Source: Candidatus Tisiphia endosymbiont of Beris chalybata (GTDB lineage Bacteria; Pseudomonadota; Alphaproteobacteria; Rickettsiales; Rickettsiaceae). Taken from it: a DNA stretch of 64,000 nt. Both the position numbers and the translations under genes were made by a program. The notes under the pieces were generated by a model that was not told the origin of the DNA, searched no databases, and saw nothing but the letters and a program-made list of their open reading frames with translations. Positions 16,187 to 26,148 of the stretch are shown in pieces (position 1 is the first letter of the stretch; every line of letters begins with the position of its first letter). The stretch lies in the NCBI RefSeq assembly GCF_964026555.1, contig NZ_OZ032159.1, positions 1,364,001-1,428,000 of the forward strand. Reading direction: 5' to 3'.

Positions 16187-16696
16187 ACGCATTAAATCTA
16201 TAACTTTTTATCCTTCCATGCAATGGTAAGTCTTTATATTATGGGTAATAAATTAGAGCAGTTTTGAATGAATAATAAAAATTACTTTCAATAGAATTAG
16301 TAGTAGCAAAATAAGCGGGATCCGATATAGTGAGTTGATTTAAATTTATAATAAAGTCCCAGTAGTTGCCAGCGTAACTAATTTAGCTGGATTGACTACC
16401 AAAAGAGAGGTGTATTCTGTAAAGCTAGCTATTTTATACTATCAATATATTTAATTTTTGATAAAATAGATTAATGGTGGGGAGATAATATATTAAGAGA
16501 GGGTTATAACGTCTTAAATCTTTTACAGCAGCCTTATTGTTGTACTAGGTTTGGATAAGAAGGGCCCAGATTGAGTTCTTTGTAGCTACAAGTTATAAGA
16601 TTTTCTGGTAATAGATGAAATGATAATAGCTAATACATGGCTCATTTTTGTTAAAAAATAGCTTCAAATTAAAATTCTTGAAGTACGAGCAGTATA
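16187..16696. other. Intergenic stretch, nothing recognised
   Basis: About 510 AT-rich bases with no plausible reading frame, tRNA or convincing hairpin. The last bases (ATTCTTGAAGTACGAGCAGT, 16673-16692) are a PE-C end fragment. Confidence 0.6.
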
Positions 16697-16825
16697 TATA
16701 CGCAATGGATTTCAAGAGTTGGATTTTATTTGCCAGGGGTGAGCGCGCGGAGCGTACAACTAAGTACGTGAGCACGCGAAACTTTGATAAAATGACAAAA
16801 CAACTCTTGAAAGGCGAATAGTATA
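16697..16825 (-). repeat. PE-C copy C4
   Basis: Opposite orientation to C2: TATACGCAATGGATTTCAAG at the left and AGGCGAATAGTATA at the right. The core is GCGTACAACTAAGTACGTGAGC. The open frame through it (VSARS-type peptide) is element sequence. Confidence 0.75.
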
Positions 16826-16868
16826 CCTCTATTCTCGATAAGAAATCATATCTTATTTAGAATTCGTA

Positions 16869-17017
16869 TATACTGCTCGTAACTGAAGAGTTGGTATACG
16901 AAGGTCAACTTCAAGAAGAGCTAGGAGTGTCAAAGTCGAGAAGCGCAGAGTATATAGTACGTGAGCATCGCAGATCTTTAGACATGACGACGCCATTCTT
17001 GAAGTTCACCGAGTATA
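16869..17017 (-). repeat. PE-D copy D2
   Basis: Starts TATACTGCTCGTAACTGAAG and ends TTGAAGTTCACCGAGTATA. Its plus-strand frame reads EELGVSKSRSAEYIVREH, similar in layout to the PE-A peptide EEFLGETKSSTAAYIDVRE, which supports a common origin. Confidence 0.75.
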
Positions 17018-17044
17018 TATTGAGTTATATGGTTGGATTAATAG

Positions 17045-17190
17045 AGACTTGCTGCATAAGTCAATCTAGTGGGTGATTTTGTTGTCACAACGTGGCCTGA
17101 CGCTCCTCATATACATCCCCGTACGCAGTTCGGTTCGGCTTCGTTTTTCTAAAAACCCCGAGCGCTTTTTCGACTTATGCAGGAAGTCTA
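17045..17190 (+). repeat. PE-B copy B1
   Basis: Starts AGACTTGCTGCATAAGTCAA and ends TTCGACTTATGCAGGAAGTCTA (read in two overlapping parts). The core is CCTCATATACATCCCCGTACGC. It ends 37 bases before the hpf start, so it lies in or near the hpf leader. Confidence 0.8.
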
Positions 17191-17227
17191 ATATTACAAT
17201 TGTTACTAAATTATCTAAGGACAGTTT

Positions 17228-17800
17228 ATGAAGATATCAATATCAGGTCAACATATTTCTGTAGGCAATGCGCTACAGGAATATGTTAGAAACCGCACTT
17301 TACAAATAACTGGAAAGTATCTTATTAATGCAATTAGCGCAAATATTCATTTCTCTAAAGATGGATTTCAATTTATTTGTGATATTATAGTTAATGATGG
17401 GACTAGTAGGCATATGCTATTAAAGAGCAATTCTACTTCGGATGAAATATACTCATCATTTGATATAGCGATTTCCAAGTTGGAAAAACAACTGAGAAAA
17501 TATAAATCTAAACTTAAAGACCGTCATGACAAAATTAAAATATCGGAACTGGCTCCTGAAGCAATAAAATATGTTATTACTCCTAATAATCAGCACGAAG
17601 ATGATAACATAACAGCTGATAACCCAGTAATTATAGCGGAAAAATCCATAGAAATATTGAATTTATCAGTAAGCGCAGCAGTAATGAAAATGGATCTTGA
17701 AAACCTACCAGCTTTGATGTTTCAAAATGTTAATACTAATCGTATCAACGTAGTTTATTATCGCCGCGATGGGAATATCTCTTGGATAGACTCTAAATAA
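17228..17800 (+). CDS. hpf: Ribosome hibernation-promoting factor, long form
   Basis: 190 residues: an N-terminal ribosome-binding domain (1-~100, MKISISGQHISVGNALQEYV and LEKQLRKYKSKLKDRH) and a C-terminal dimerisation domain (~130-190, MKMDLENLPALMFQNVNTNRINVVYYRRDG). The long form is known to pair 70S ribosomes into inactive 100S dimers in stationary or stressed cells. The start has AAGGACAG upstream. PE-B lies just before it and tRNA-Val just after on the other strand. Confidence 0.93.
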   Translation: MKISISGQHISVGNALQEYVRNRTLQITGKYLINAISANIHFSKDGFQFICDIIVNDGTSRHMLLKSNSTSDEIYSSFDIAISKLEKQLRKYKSKLKDRHDKIKISELAPEAIKYVITPNNQHEDDNITADNPVIIAEKSIEILNLSVSAAVMKMDLENLPALMFQNVNTNRINVVYYRRDGNISWIDSK

Positions 17801-17825
17801 TTTAAAGCTGAATTGTGGAGTATAC

Positions 17826-17902
17826 TGGTGGGCAGTAGTGGGTTCGAACCACCGACCTTTACGATGTCAACGTAATGCTCTAACCAGCTGAGCTAACTGC
17901 CC
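17826..17902 (-). tRNA. tRNA-Val(GAC)
   Basis: Minus-strand cloverleaf: acceptor GGGCAGT/ACTGCCC, discriminator A, encoded CCA. The anticodon loop TTGACAT gives anticodon GAC. The T arm contains GGTTCGAACC. Confidence 0.94.
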
Positions 17903-17981
17903 TTAATGAAATTATTAAAATTATTTTTTGAAGTAAGGTTATATTCCTCATAAGGCTTGTATACTCTTTCAAAGGCGCGTA

Positions 17982-18140
17982 TATACTCGATGAACTTCAA
18001 GAATTGGCGTGTTCATCGTGCCCTAAAGATCGAGGCTGCTCACGTACTTTAGTACGCACCGCTGCTCGACTTTGAGCCTCCTGCCTCTTCTTGAAATTGT
18101 TTCTATCGTACTGCCAACTCTATCATGGGCAAGCGATATA
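17982..18140 (+). repeat. PE-D copy D3
   Basis: Starts TATACTCGATGAACTTCAAG, core GCTCACGTACTTTAGTACGC, ends GGGCAAGCGATATA. It is directly joined to PE-C copy C5. Confidence 0.75.
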
Positions 18141-18267
18141 TATACTGCTCGTCTTTCAAAAATTGGATTTTATTTTAAATGGTGAGCGTTTGCTGCGTAC
18201 ATGCTAGTACGTGAGCACGTGAGTCCATGATAAAATAAAATCCAATTTTTGAAAGACGAGCAGTATA
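18141..18267. repeat. PE-C copy C5, almost fully self-complementary
   Basis: 127 bp. Both ends are the same (TATACTGCTCGTCTTTCAAA at the left and its complement at the right), unlike the asymmetric copies. The core is GCGTACATGCTAGTACGTGAGC. A transcript would fold into one long hairpin. Confidence 0.8.
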
Positions 18268-18553
18268 TTATGTTATATAGCTTAGATTCGATTATCTTAC
18301 GCTATATTCTGTCTCTCTATTTTTATTTAATTAGCTCTACAGAACCTAGTATATAATAACAAAAAATTCAAGTTCTATTTGCACTATTTTCCATATTCTG
18401 TTATGATCCTCCACAAAATTTGTATAATATACTTAATTGATTGGGAGAATGGAGAGCAACAAGTGAGAACGCGCGGAGATAATATATTGAATATTGGTAC
18501 GCAAGAGTTTCAACTTTTTAAAAAACCAATTCTTCAAAGTGTAAAGAGTATAT

Positions 18554-19204
18554 ATGACTCTCAGGTCTAAAGCTTTTGATATTAATAATAAGTTTGTAGT
18601 AAGTTTAGATGGACCAGCTGCTTCTGGCAAAGGTACAATTGGTCGCCTCCTAGCCGCTAAGCTTGAATTAGCTTACTTCCAGTCTAGTAAAGTATATAGA
18701 AATTTAGCATTAAGTTGTATAAATAATAAGATTGATCCTAATGATCAAGAAGCAGTAATTAAATTGTCGCAAGATATCAGTATTGTACAAGATAAAGAGC
18801 TGGGCGCAGAAAATATTGGTATGATAGCCTCGCAAGTTGCAATAATACCAGAAGTAAGAAGTAATTTAGGGGAATATTTAGTAGAATTGATAAGAATAAC
18901 TCCGAGAATTATTATGGAAGGAAGAGATATTGGAACAGTCATTGCGCCTTCAGCTGACTTAAAAATTTTTATTAACGCAGATATTAAGGTCCGCTCGGAG
19001 AGAAGGTATAACGAATTACATAAAAGTGGTACACGATATACATTATCTGATATTTTAGCTCAGTTAGAAATAAGGGATCAAAGGGATAGGGAGCGTATTA
19101 GCTCTCCTTTAACAATTCCTGAAGGTGCTTTGGAAATTGATACTTCTCTTTTAGCTCCACAAGAGGTATTAGATAAAATAATAGAATTTATTTCTATGCG
19201 GTAA
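18554..19204 (+). CDS. cmk: Cytidylate kinase
   Basis: Phosphorylates CMP and dCMP. 216 residues, with the P-loop DGPAASGKGTIGR at ~17-29, the CMP-kinase YFQSSKVYR region, and GRDIGTVIAPSADLKIFINA, all typical of Cmk. The start MTLRSKAFDI lies in a degraded PE-C end (...TCTTCAAAGTGTAAAGAGTATAT just before the ATG). The pair cmk-rpsA is conserved in many bacteria, but here it is separated by ~560 bases containing a PE-B element and a hairpin. Confidence 0.95.
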   Translation: MTLRSKAFDINNKFVVSLDGPAASGKGTIGRLLAAKLELAYFQSSKVYRNLALSCINNKIDPNDQEAVIKLSQDISIVQDKELGAENIGMIASQVAIIPEVRSNLGEYLVELIRITPRIIMEGRDIGTVIAPSADLKIFINADIKVRSERRYNELHKSGTRYTLSDILAQLEIRDQRDRERISSPLTIPEGALEIDTSLLAPQEVLDKIIEFISMR

Positions 19205-19353
19205 TATGGCTTTGAGATAAGTGCTATCAAGACCCTGCATTACAGAAAATATCAAGAATTAGTTGTAGAAACTGCCCTATAATCTGGTTATGATTTTTAA
19301 ATGATCTCCTATTTTGTGCTTTATGATACGCAGTGGAAATAGGGGAGCAGTGT

Positions 19354-19501
19354 TAGACTTCCTGCATAAGTCGATCTAGTGGATGATTTTGTTGTCACAA
19401 CTTGGCCTGACGCTCCTCATGTACATCCCCGTACACTGAGGTGCTCAGCTTCGTTTTTCCTAAAAATCCCTTAACTATTTTCGACTTATGCAGGAAGTCT
19501 A
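19354..19501 (+). repeat. PE-B copy B2 between cmk and rpsA
   Basis: Ends TAGACTTCCTGCATAAGTCG and the complement CGACTTATGCAGGAAGTCTA. The core is CCTCATGTACATCCCCGTACAC. Confidence 0.85.
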
Positions 19502-19529
19502 TTGACTATGAAATACCTGGTTGCTGCGG

Positions 19530-19560
19530 AGCACAAATCACAAAAAATTTGATTTGTGCT
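19530..19560. terminator. 11-bp hairpin upstream of rpsA
   Basis: AGCACAAATCA (19530-19540) pairs exactly with TGATTTGTGCT (19550-19560), loop of 9. It is followed by TTTGC rather than a full U tract. It could end cmk transcripts or lie in the rpsA leader. Confidence 0.4.
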
Positions 19561-19766
19561 TTGCTAATATCTCCTTAAAATATATAAAAAGAAATATATA
19601 GAAAGATTTGGTGTTTAGAGACCTTGTCCTAATGAAAGCAGCAAGTATAGAATTTGGCCAAGAGGACTATTAATTGACTAGGTTCAGTGCCCCTAGTATT
19701 AGTTCAGTTTATTTTTAACCTTTAAAATTTCATGCTAGATTGCACAAGCTAGTATTAGAGAAAAAT

Positions 19767-21500
19767 ATGCAAATAAAATTTAAGAAAAAATTCGTCCCGC
19801 AACTTGCTGAAACAAATATTCAAGCTAATGAACAGTTTGAAGAAATGCTCGATACTATAAGTACTAGCCACGTAAAAGAAGGCACTGTCGTTAAAGGACA
19901 GGTGGTCGGGGTTACTAAAAGTATTATTATTATTGATGTAGGACTAAAAAATGAAGGTAGAGTACCTATCGAAGAATTTGATTTGGCCCATAACCAGCCT
20001 TTACCTGCGATGGGGGAGATAGTTGATGTATATATTGAAAAACTAGAAGGGCGTAACGGCAAAACTATTCTAAGCCGAGAAAAAGCTATTAGAGAAGAAG
20101 CATGGGGACATTTAGAAACTGCATGTGCAAAAGGCCAATTTGTTGATGGGGTAATATTTGGCCGAGTTAAAGGAGGTTTTACCGTTGATTTATCAGGAGT
20201 TGTTGCTTTCTTACCAGGGAGTCAAGTAGACGTTAGACCTATAAAAGATGTGTCTTCGCTAATGGGGATTAAACAGCCATTTCAAATTTTAAAGATGGAT
20301 AAAAAACTTGGTAATATAGTAGTGTCTAGGAGAGCTATACTTGAAGAATCACGATCTGAAGCACGCGAAGAAATGTTATCGAAAATCAAGAAGGGAGTAA
20401 TATTAGAGGGAATGGTAAAAAATCTTACTCATTATGGGGCCTTCATTGATTTAGGGAATGTTGATGCTTTACTACATGTGACAGATATATCATGGAGTAG
20501 AATCAATCACCCTTCGGAAGTGTTAGCGATAGGGCAAAAAGTTAAAGTAATAGTGATTGAGTATAACGAAGAAACGAAAAAGATTTCTCTTGGCATGAAG
20601 CAACTAGACCATAACCCATGGCAAAGCATAAAAGAGGAGTTTCCAGTTGGCAAAGCCATGATTGGTAAAGTAACAAATATTGCTGACTATGGGGTATTTA
20701 TTGAGTTAAAAGATGGAATTGAAGGGTTGGTTCATTCAAGTGAAATTAATTGGGTTAAAACAAATCAACATCCTAAGAAAATGCTGACTATAGGCCAGGA
20801 AGTTCAATTTAAAATTCTAGAAGTGGATACCAATAAACATAGAATCTCTTTAAGTATTAAACAATGTCAAGAAAACCCACTAGTTGAATTCGCTCACAAA
20901 CATCCGGTTGGGAGTATCATTGAAGCGGCTCCGATCAGGAATATTACGGATTTTGCATTATTTGTGGCTCTTGAGGATAATATTGATGGGATGATTCATG
21001 AAACTGATATTAGTTGGGAAGGTAATGGGGCTGAGTTATTAAAATCCTATAAAAAGAATGATTTAATAGACTGTAAAGTATTATCAATAGATATTGAGAA
21101 AGAACGCATAGGATTGGGTATCAAGCAGTTAACTGAAGACACCTTACCCGAAGAGTTTGAAACTTACAAAAAAAATATGATTATTCCTTGTTCAGTGATT
21201 GCACTTAAAGAGGATGGGATCGAAGTTGCTTTAGATGAACAAGTCATAGGCTTTATTAAGAAATCTGAGCTTTCAAGCGAAAGGGATGATCAGAAAGTTG
21301 AAAAATTTTGCGTTGGTGACAAAATAGAGGCGAAAGTTATTGCTATAGATAAAGCATCACGTAAAATTACTTTATCAATCAAAGCTCTTGAATTGGAAGA
21401 AAGGAAGAAAGCTATCAAAGAATACGGCTCTAATGATAGCGGAGCTAGTCTTGGAGACATTCTAGGGGCGGCACTTGATAATAGTAAGCATCAAAAATAA
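19767..21500 (+). CDS. rpsA: 30S ribosomal protein S1
   Basis: About 577 residues with six S1 (OB-fold) repeats: the third to fifth are clearest, each with a GxxxxI/V(T/D)YGxF(I/V)xL core and 'G(L/M)(V/L)H' end (for example [44 protein letters not shown]). It binds mRNA at the 30S platform. I prefer the ATG at 19767 ([10 protein letters not shown]) over the in-frame TTG at 19740, because a GAGA element precedes it at a suitable distance. It follows cmk in the common gene order. Confidence 0.93.
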   Translation: MQIKFKKKFVPQLAETNIQANEQFEEMLDTISTSHVKEGTVVKGQVVGVTKSIIIIDVGLKNEGRVPIEEFDLAHNQPLPAMGEIVDVYIEKLEGRNGKTILSREKAIREEAWGHLETACAKGQFVDGVIFGRVKGGFTVDLSGVVAFLPGSQVDVRPIKDVSSLMGIKQPFQILKMDKKLGNIVVSRRAILEESRSEAREEMLSKIKKGVILEGMVKNLTHYGAFIDLGNVDALLHVTDISWSRINHPSEVLAIGQKVKVIVIEYNEETKKISLGMKQLDHNPWQSIKEEFPVGKAMIGKVTNIADYGVFIELKDGIEGLVHSSEINWVKTNQHPKKMLTIGQEVQFKILEVDTNKHRISLSIKQCQENPLVEFAHKHPVGSIIEAAPIRNITDFALFVALEDNIDGMIHETDISWEGNGAELLKSYKKNDLIDCKVLSIDIEKERIGLGIKQLTEDTLPEEFETYKKNMIIPCSVIALKEDGIEVALDEQVIGFIKKSELSSERDDQKVEKFCVGDKIEAKVIAIDKASRKITLSIKALELEERKKAIKEYGSNDSGASLGDILGAALDNSKHQK

Positions 21501-21538
21501 GTGATATACGCTACTCATTCTGCCGAATTGTCTTTTAT

Positions 21539-21684
21539 TAGACTTCCTGCATAAGTCGATCTAGCTGGTGATTTTGTCGTCAAAACTTGCCTCCGCTCCT
21601 GAGCTGCGTACATGAATGCAGCTCGGCTCAGCTTCGTTTTTCCTAAAAATCCCGAGTGCTTTTTTGACTCATGCAGGAAATCTA
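21539..21684 (+). repeat. PE-B copy B3 between rpsA and murA
   Basis: 146 bp, ends TAGACTTCCTGCATAAGTCG and GACTCATGCAGGAAATCTA. The core GCTGCGTACATGAATGCAGC is changed from that of other PE-B copies. Confidence 0.8.
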
Positions 21685-21728
21685 AAGTATGAGCAATATG
21701 CTGGGCAGTTAATAATTAGAAATTTTGT

Positions 21729-23003
21729 ATGGATAGCTTAATAATTCAAGGGGGAATCCCTCTGAAAGGGGATATTAATGTTAGTGGTGCTAAAAATTCA
21801 GCATTACCAATTATGGCCGCCTCTTTACTTACCAGTAAACTTAGCTTAAATAATATTCCAAATCTTACGGATATTACTACCATGAAAACTCTCCTCAACG
21901 AGATGGGTAGTATCATCACGGTGACAGAACATCCGCAGCATTTAAGTATAGAAATTGACAGCAGTAAAGTGAATAACCTTGTTGCTCCTTATGATATTGT
22001 ATGTAAAATGCGAGCTTCGATTTGGGTACTTGCTCCTTTGCTTTCCAGGTTTTCTGAAGCAAAAGTTTCCCTACCGGGAGGGTGCGCTATAGGAGCTAGG
22101 CAAGTTGACCTACATATCGCGGTGTTACAAGCTATGGGAGCAGACATTAAGGTTGATCATGGTTATATTAATGCTAAAGTTAAAGGTAGATTGAACGGGG
22201 TAAATTTCACCTTTAATAGAATATCGGTTGGTGCAACCATTAATGCTATAATGGCTGCTACTTTAGCTAACGGAGAAACAACTTTATTGAATTGTGCTAG
22301 GGAGCCAGAAATAGTTGATTTATGCCATTGTTTAAAAAAGATGGGATCTGAGATTTATGGAATAGGGAGCAGCACAATTAAAATTATTGGTAAAAGCCAT
22401 TTAAACAATGCCACTTACTCAATTATGCCCGATCGTATTGAAGCGGGTACCTATATGATAGCAGCAGCAATTACTAAAGGTGATTTAAATATTTACGGTA
22501 TCGAATATAAGATAATTAAAAATCTGGTCGTAAAACTACTTAAAGCAGGGATACAAGTCTTACCTATTGATAGAGGTCTCAAAATTACTTACGTAGGTAA
22601 AATAGATCCTGTCAATATTCAAACTAACCCGTATCCGGGTTTTGCCACTGATTTACAAGCCCAATTCATGAGCTTAATGTCTTTATGTAGCGGCTACTCT
22701 ATAATTACAGAAAATATTTTTGAAAATCGTTTTATGCATGTGCCTGAATTATGTCGAATGGGCGCTCGTATTACGATTAAAGGGAATAGGGCACGAATAT
22801 CGGGGGTGCAATCTTTAGTGGGCGCAGAAGTGATGGCAAGCGACCTTAGAGCCTCAGTATCATTAGTCTTAGCTGGGCTCACAGCTCAGGATCAAACTAT
22901 AATCCATAAAATCCACCATTTAGATCGGGGCTACCAAGCTTTAGAACAAAAATTAATAAATTGTGGGGCAGAGATACGGCGTGTCCGAAAAGATACCTTG
23001 TAG
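21729..23003 (+). CDS. murA: UDP-N-acetylglucosamine 1-carboxyvinyltransferase
   Basis: First committed step of peptidoglycan synthesis: transfers enolpyruvate from PEP to UDP-GlcNAc. 424 residues, full length, with [27 protein letters not shown] (catalytic Cys119, the fosfomycin target), [14 protein letters not shown] and a C-terminal [10 protein letters not shown]. The family Arg-Pro after GxR is Arg-Gln here. Together with murJ downstream this indicates that lipid-linked peptidoglycan precursors are made. Confidence 0.96.
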   Translation: MDSLIIQGGIPLKGDINVSGAKNSALPIMAASLLTSKLSLNNIPNLTDITTMKTLLNEMGSIITVTEHPQHLSIEIDSSKVNNLVAPYDIVCKMRASIWVLAPLLSRFSEAKVSLPGGCAIGARQVDLHIAVLQAMGADIKVDHGYINAKVKGRLNGVNFTFNRISVGATINAIMAATLANGETTLLNCAREPEIVDLCHCLKKMGSEIYGIGSSTIKIIGKSHLNNATYSIMPDRIEAGTYMIAAAITKGDLNIYGIEYKIIKNLVVKLLKAGIQVLPIDRGLKITYVGKIDPVNIQTNPYPGFATDLQAQFMSLMSLCSGYSIITENIFENRFMHVPELCRMGARITIKGNRARISGVQSLVGAEVMASDLRASVSLVLAGLTAQDQTIIHKIHHLDRGYQALEQKLINCGAEIRRVRKDTL

Positions 23004-23020
23004 GTTCTGTAGGCTTCCTG

Positions 23021-23148
23021 TATACTACTCGTCTTTCAAAAATTGTTTTTTTATTTTATCATGGACTCACGTGCTCACGTACTAGCATATACGCTGCGCG
23101 CGCTCGCCATTTAAAATAAAATCCAATTCTTGAAGTACGAGCAGTATA
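23021..23148 (+). repeat. PE-C copy C6 between murA and nuoF
   Basis: 128 bp, TATACTACTCGTCTTTCAAA to GAGCAGTATA. The core is GCTCACGTACTAGCATATACGC. It fills the gap between two convergent genes. Confidence 0.85.
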
Positions 23149-23158
23149 CTCTCTAATC

Positions 23159-24442
23159 TCAAGCGGAAGACAATATAAATTGGCTGGGATTTTTAATTCT
23201 ATCTTCAATTTCATGACGAAAATGACGAATTAGCCCTTGTATAGGCCAAGCTGCAGCATCTCCTAGAGCGCAAATAGTACGCCCTTCTATCATTTTGGTA
23301 GTATCTAATAGTTGATCTATTTCTTCCATTCGAGCCTGTCCTTTCACTAATTTCATCATAATACGCCACATCCAGCCTGTCCCTTCTCGACAAGGAGTGC
23401 ATTGCCCACAAGATTCATGCATATAAAATTTACTAAGGCGTGCGATTGCATAAATGATATCAGTAGAATTATCCATAACAATTATTCCGCCAGTTCCTAA
23501 GGCTGACCCTAGAGCTTTCAAGCTATCAAAATCCATGGTAGCTTCTTCGCATAATAATTTTGGAAGTAATGGGATGGAAGAACCGCCCGGGATAATAGCT
23601 TTAAGGTTATCCCAGCCTCCCCGTACGCCGCCAGCATATTGATCAATTAATTCTCTCAAAGGAATTCCTAAAGTTTCTTCAACATTACATGGTTTATTAA
23701 CATGACCTGAAATACAAAAAATCTTAGTCCCAGTATTATTGGGTTTGCCCAGGGACGCAAACCACTCACCGCCACGGCGAAGTATGGTAGGAACAACTGC
23801 AATCGATTCAACATTATTAATGGTAGTAGGGCAGCCATATAAACCAAAGCTAGCTGGAAAGGGGGGTTTTAACCTTGGAAATCCTTTGTTACCTTCTAGA
23901 CTTTCAAGTAATGCTGTTTCTTCGCCACAAATATAGGCGCCAGCGCCTCGGTGCAGGTAAATATCAAGCCTATATTCTGTACCGCAAACATTGGGGCCAA
24001 TAAAACCAGCTTCATAAGCTTCATCTATTGCCCTTTGGATATTTGAGGACTCATTATAAAATTCACCGCGAATATATATATAGCAAGTATGGGCCTTAAT
24101 AGCAAAGCTAGCAAGTACGCATCCTTCTAGTAGCTTATGGGGTTCATACCTTAAAATATCTCGGTCCTTACAAGTACCAGGCTCGGACTCATCGGCATTC
24201 ACTACTAAATAACTAGGTTTAGGATGTTCTTTAGGCATGAAGGACCATTTAGTACCAGTAGGGAATCCAGCCCCCCCTCTCCCTCTAAGCCCAGATTTTT
24301 TTACTTCTTCAATGATCCATTCTCTACCTTTATTAATAAGATCCTTGGTATTATCCCAGTCTCCTCGTTTCTTACTACTATCTATATCACATTTTTCTTG
24401 GCCATTAAGATTAGCAAAAACCTTATCACTATTTTTTAACAT
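23159..24442 (-). CDS. nuoF: NADH-quinone oxidoreductase subunit F
   Basis: The NADH- and FMN-binding subunit of complex I, 427 residues. Visible motifs: the FMN/NADH glycine-rich loop [16 protein letters not shown] (~52-67), [34 protein letters not shown] and the 4Fe-4S ligands [10 protein letters not shown] with a later Cys in GRTICALGD. No other nuo gene is next to it, as is usual in rickettsiae, where nuo genes are dispersed. Confidence 0.96.
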   Translation of the reverse strand: MLKNSDKVFANLNGQEKCDIDSSKKRGDWDNTKDLINKGREWIIEEVKKSGLRGRGGAGFPTGTKWSFMPKEHPKPSYLVVNADESEPGTCKDRDILRYEPHKLLEGCVLASFAIKAHTCYIYIRGEFYNESSNIQRAIDEAYEAGFIGPNVCGTEYRLDIYLHRGAGAYICGEETALLESLEGNKGFPRLKPPFPASFGLYGCPTTINNVESIAVVPTILRRGGEWFASLGKPNNTGTKIFCISGHVNKPCNVEETLGIPLRELIDQYAGGVRGGWDNLKAIIPGGSSIPLLPKLLCEEATMDFDSLKALGSALGTGGIIVMDNSTDIIYAIARLSKFYMHESCGQCTPCREGTGWMWRIMMKLVKGQARMEEIDQLLDTTKMIEGRTICALGDAAAWPIQGLIRHFRHEIEDRIKNPSQFILSSA

Positions 24443-24502
24443 AAATTATTACTACAAATAATCAGAGGGTTGATTTTCAATTTTCCACTTGTGGTTATAT
24501 AT

Positions 24503-24704
24503 TAGCCTTCCTGCACAGGTCGAGCTAGTAGACCTCTTTCGAAACTCTACTTCTGTTGGTAATTTGTACGTCGAGTCTAGGCTCGAATCCTCACGTACGT
24601 CTATGTACGCTGCGGTACTCGACTTCGTTTCTCCTAAAAATTCTTCAATTATCTTTAGGTTATGCAAGAGGTCTACTATTTTTTCGACTTATGTAGGAAG
24701 GCTA
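24503..24704. repeat. PE-B copy B4, interrupted by PE-A
   Basis: Outer ends TAGCCTTCCTGCACAGGTCG and CGACTTATGTAGGAAGGCTA. A complete PE-A (24529-24675) sits inside, so this PE-B is older than the PE-A insertion. Confidence 0.8.
24529..24675 (-). repeat. PE-A copy A3 (closest to RPE1)
   Basis: 147 bp, ends TAGACCTCTTTCGAAACTC and TTATGCAAGAGGTCTA. On the minus strand it reads EEFLGETKSSTAAYIDVRE, then DSSLDSTYKLPTEVEFRKRS. The second part matches the RPE1 peptide of Rickettsia more closely than copies A1 and A2 do. Confidence 0.85.
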
Positions 24705-24715
24705 TTAAGTTAGGG

Positions 24716-25420
24716 TTAGTAACTTAAAATTAGCGTATCTCTCTCTATCCTAAAACTTTTAAATCGTTCTAATACCGACATACCTAATAGCGATATATCC
24801 AGTCCTCCCATACCAACATGGGCTCCCACTTTCCTAAAATTGCTATCCCCTAACTTGATATTATCTAATTCCACATAAGCAGCCTTGCTTACCCCATTAG
24901 CGGTAGAATAAGTTTTGGTAAACTTCATCGCTGATAAGTCAAAATTTAGTTTCTTTGCATCTTTGGTTGTTAAGGCTACATCTCTGGCGCCAGTATCCAC
25001 CATAAACCTAATTTTTACTCCATTAACAAAAGCATCAATATAAAAATGTCCATCACTATTGCGGTGAGTTACTATTTCCCCGTGCGTATTAACCCAACTA
25101 TATGAAGGTACCAGTACCGCTATAACTCTTTGTGATACATAATTTAACTCAAATCTAAAAGCATAACCAATAATTATAACAAGCAATATCCCTATCCAAA
25201 TTAGCAGTTGCGTCGAAAATAAAATAATATTTTTTTGAAGGAAAGCATTATAAAGAAAAATTAAGGCCCATAAGGCCCCTGCCACCCCCATAAAAAGTGC
25301 AGCAAGATCTATATCCTCCCAAGAGAAATCTGGTAGTTTATTTCCTACCATTTTATATATAACAAAAGTGACAATAGTGCTAATAAAAAGAATTATTATG
25401 AATTTTATTATGATTTTCAT
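24716..25420 (-). CDS. Membrane-anchored retropepsin-like aspartic protease (APRc type)
   Basis: 234 residues: three hydrophobic segments in the first ~90 (about 5-23, 41-60, 66-88), then a periplasmic protease domain. The active-site motif MVDTGARDVAL (Asp142) is of the retroviral type, and the flap/second half includes LDISLLGMSVLERF. One DTGA motif per chain means it must dimerise. The layout and motif match Rickettsia APRc, a protease characterised in R. conorii and thought to act on surface autotransporters. It lies 4 bases after the ABC ATPase gene on the same strand. Confidence 0.88.
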   Translation of the reverse strand: MKIIIKFIIILFISTIVTFVIYKMVGNKLPDFSWEDIDLAALFMGVAGALWALIFLYNAFLQKNIILFSTQLLIWIGILLVIIIGYAFRFELNYVSQRVIAVLVPSYSWVNTHGEIVTHRNSDGHFYIDAFVNGVKIRFMVDTGARDVALTTKDAKKLNFDLSAMKFTKTYSTANGVSKAAYVELDNIKLGDSNFRKVGAHVGMGGLDISLLGMSVLERFKSFRIERDTLILSY

Positions 25421-25424
25421 TAAT

Positions 25425-26147
25425 TCACATTAACTCCCCTATATTTTCCAAAAATAACCTAGCCCTATGAGATTCAGGTTGCGCAAAAAATTTCTCACTA
25501 GGCTGGTCTGCTAGTACTTGTCCCTGATTCATAAAAATTATCCTATCGGCTATCATTTGAGCAAACTTAATATGATGAGTCACTATCACCATGATTACTT
25601 GAAGCTTTAATAAGGTGATGCTTTCAATAATATCTTTAATATTTTCAGGATCTAGCGCAGAAGTTGGCTCATCAAATAGCATTATTTCTGGGTCCATCAT
25701 TAAGGCCCGACAAATTGCTACCCTTTGTTTTTCCCCTCCAGACAGGTTAACAGGAAAGGAGGCGATTTTTTGCTGTAGGTTAAATTGAGCAAGTAATTTT
25801 TCTGCCTTTATCATTGCCGCTTTTTGTCCTATTTTTAACACATTGACCGGCGCATATATCAAATTATCTTGGACATTAAAATGTGGAAAAAGATTAAAAG
25901 CTTGAAACACCATACCAGTTTTAAGACAAAGTTCTCTTTTATTTTTTTGATTCAACTTTTGATCATTAATAAAAACATCTCCGTTAGTTGGGGTTTCCAA
26001 ACCATTAATAATACGTAATAGAGTTGATTTCCCACTTCCAGAAGAACCTAAAATTGCTATAGTTTCCTTTTTGTTGAATTCTAGGCTTACTTCTTTAAGC
26101 GCATAAGTTTTATGATAGCACTTAGACACTTTATCAATTTTTATCAT
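25425..26147 (-). CDS. glnQ: Amino-acid ABC transporter ATP-binding protein (GlnQ-like)
   Basis: 240 residues with Walker A GSSGSGKST (~34-42), a Q-loop in TGMVFQAFNLFPH, signature LSGGEKQRVAICRAL, Walker B IMLFDEPTSALDPE and the switch His in IVTHH. The polar amino-acid (PAAT) type is suggested by similarity to GlnQ/HisP. No permease or binding-protein gene adjoins it, so its partners are elsewhere. It starts one base before the MBL gene ends, forming an operon with it and the retropepsin. Confidence 0.88.
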   Translation of the reverse strand: MIKIDKVSKCYHKTYALKEVSLEFNKKETIAILGSSGSGKSTLLRIINGLETPTNGDVFINDQKLNQKNKRELCLKTGMVFQAFNLFPHFNVQDNLIYAPVNVLKIGQKAAMIKAEKLLAQFNLQQKIASFPVNLSGGEKQRVAICRALMMDPEIMLFDEPTSALDPENIKDIIESITLLKLQVIMVIVTHHIKFAQMIADRIIFMNQGQVLADQPSEKFFAQPESHRARLFLENIGELM

Positions 26148-26148
26148 A

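Noticed and set aside
24452..24667. A small gene encoding EEFLGETKSSTAAYIDVRE
   Set aside because: It is the translation of PE-A copy A3 nested in PE-B, with no ribosome site or other support. Kept only as evidence of RPE1 relationship.
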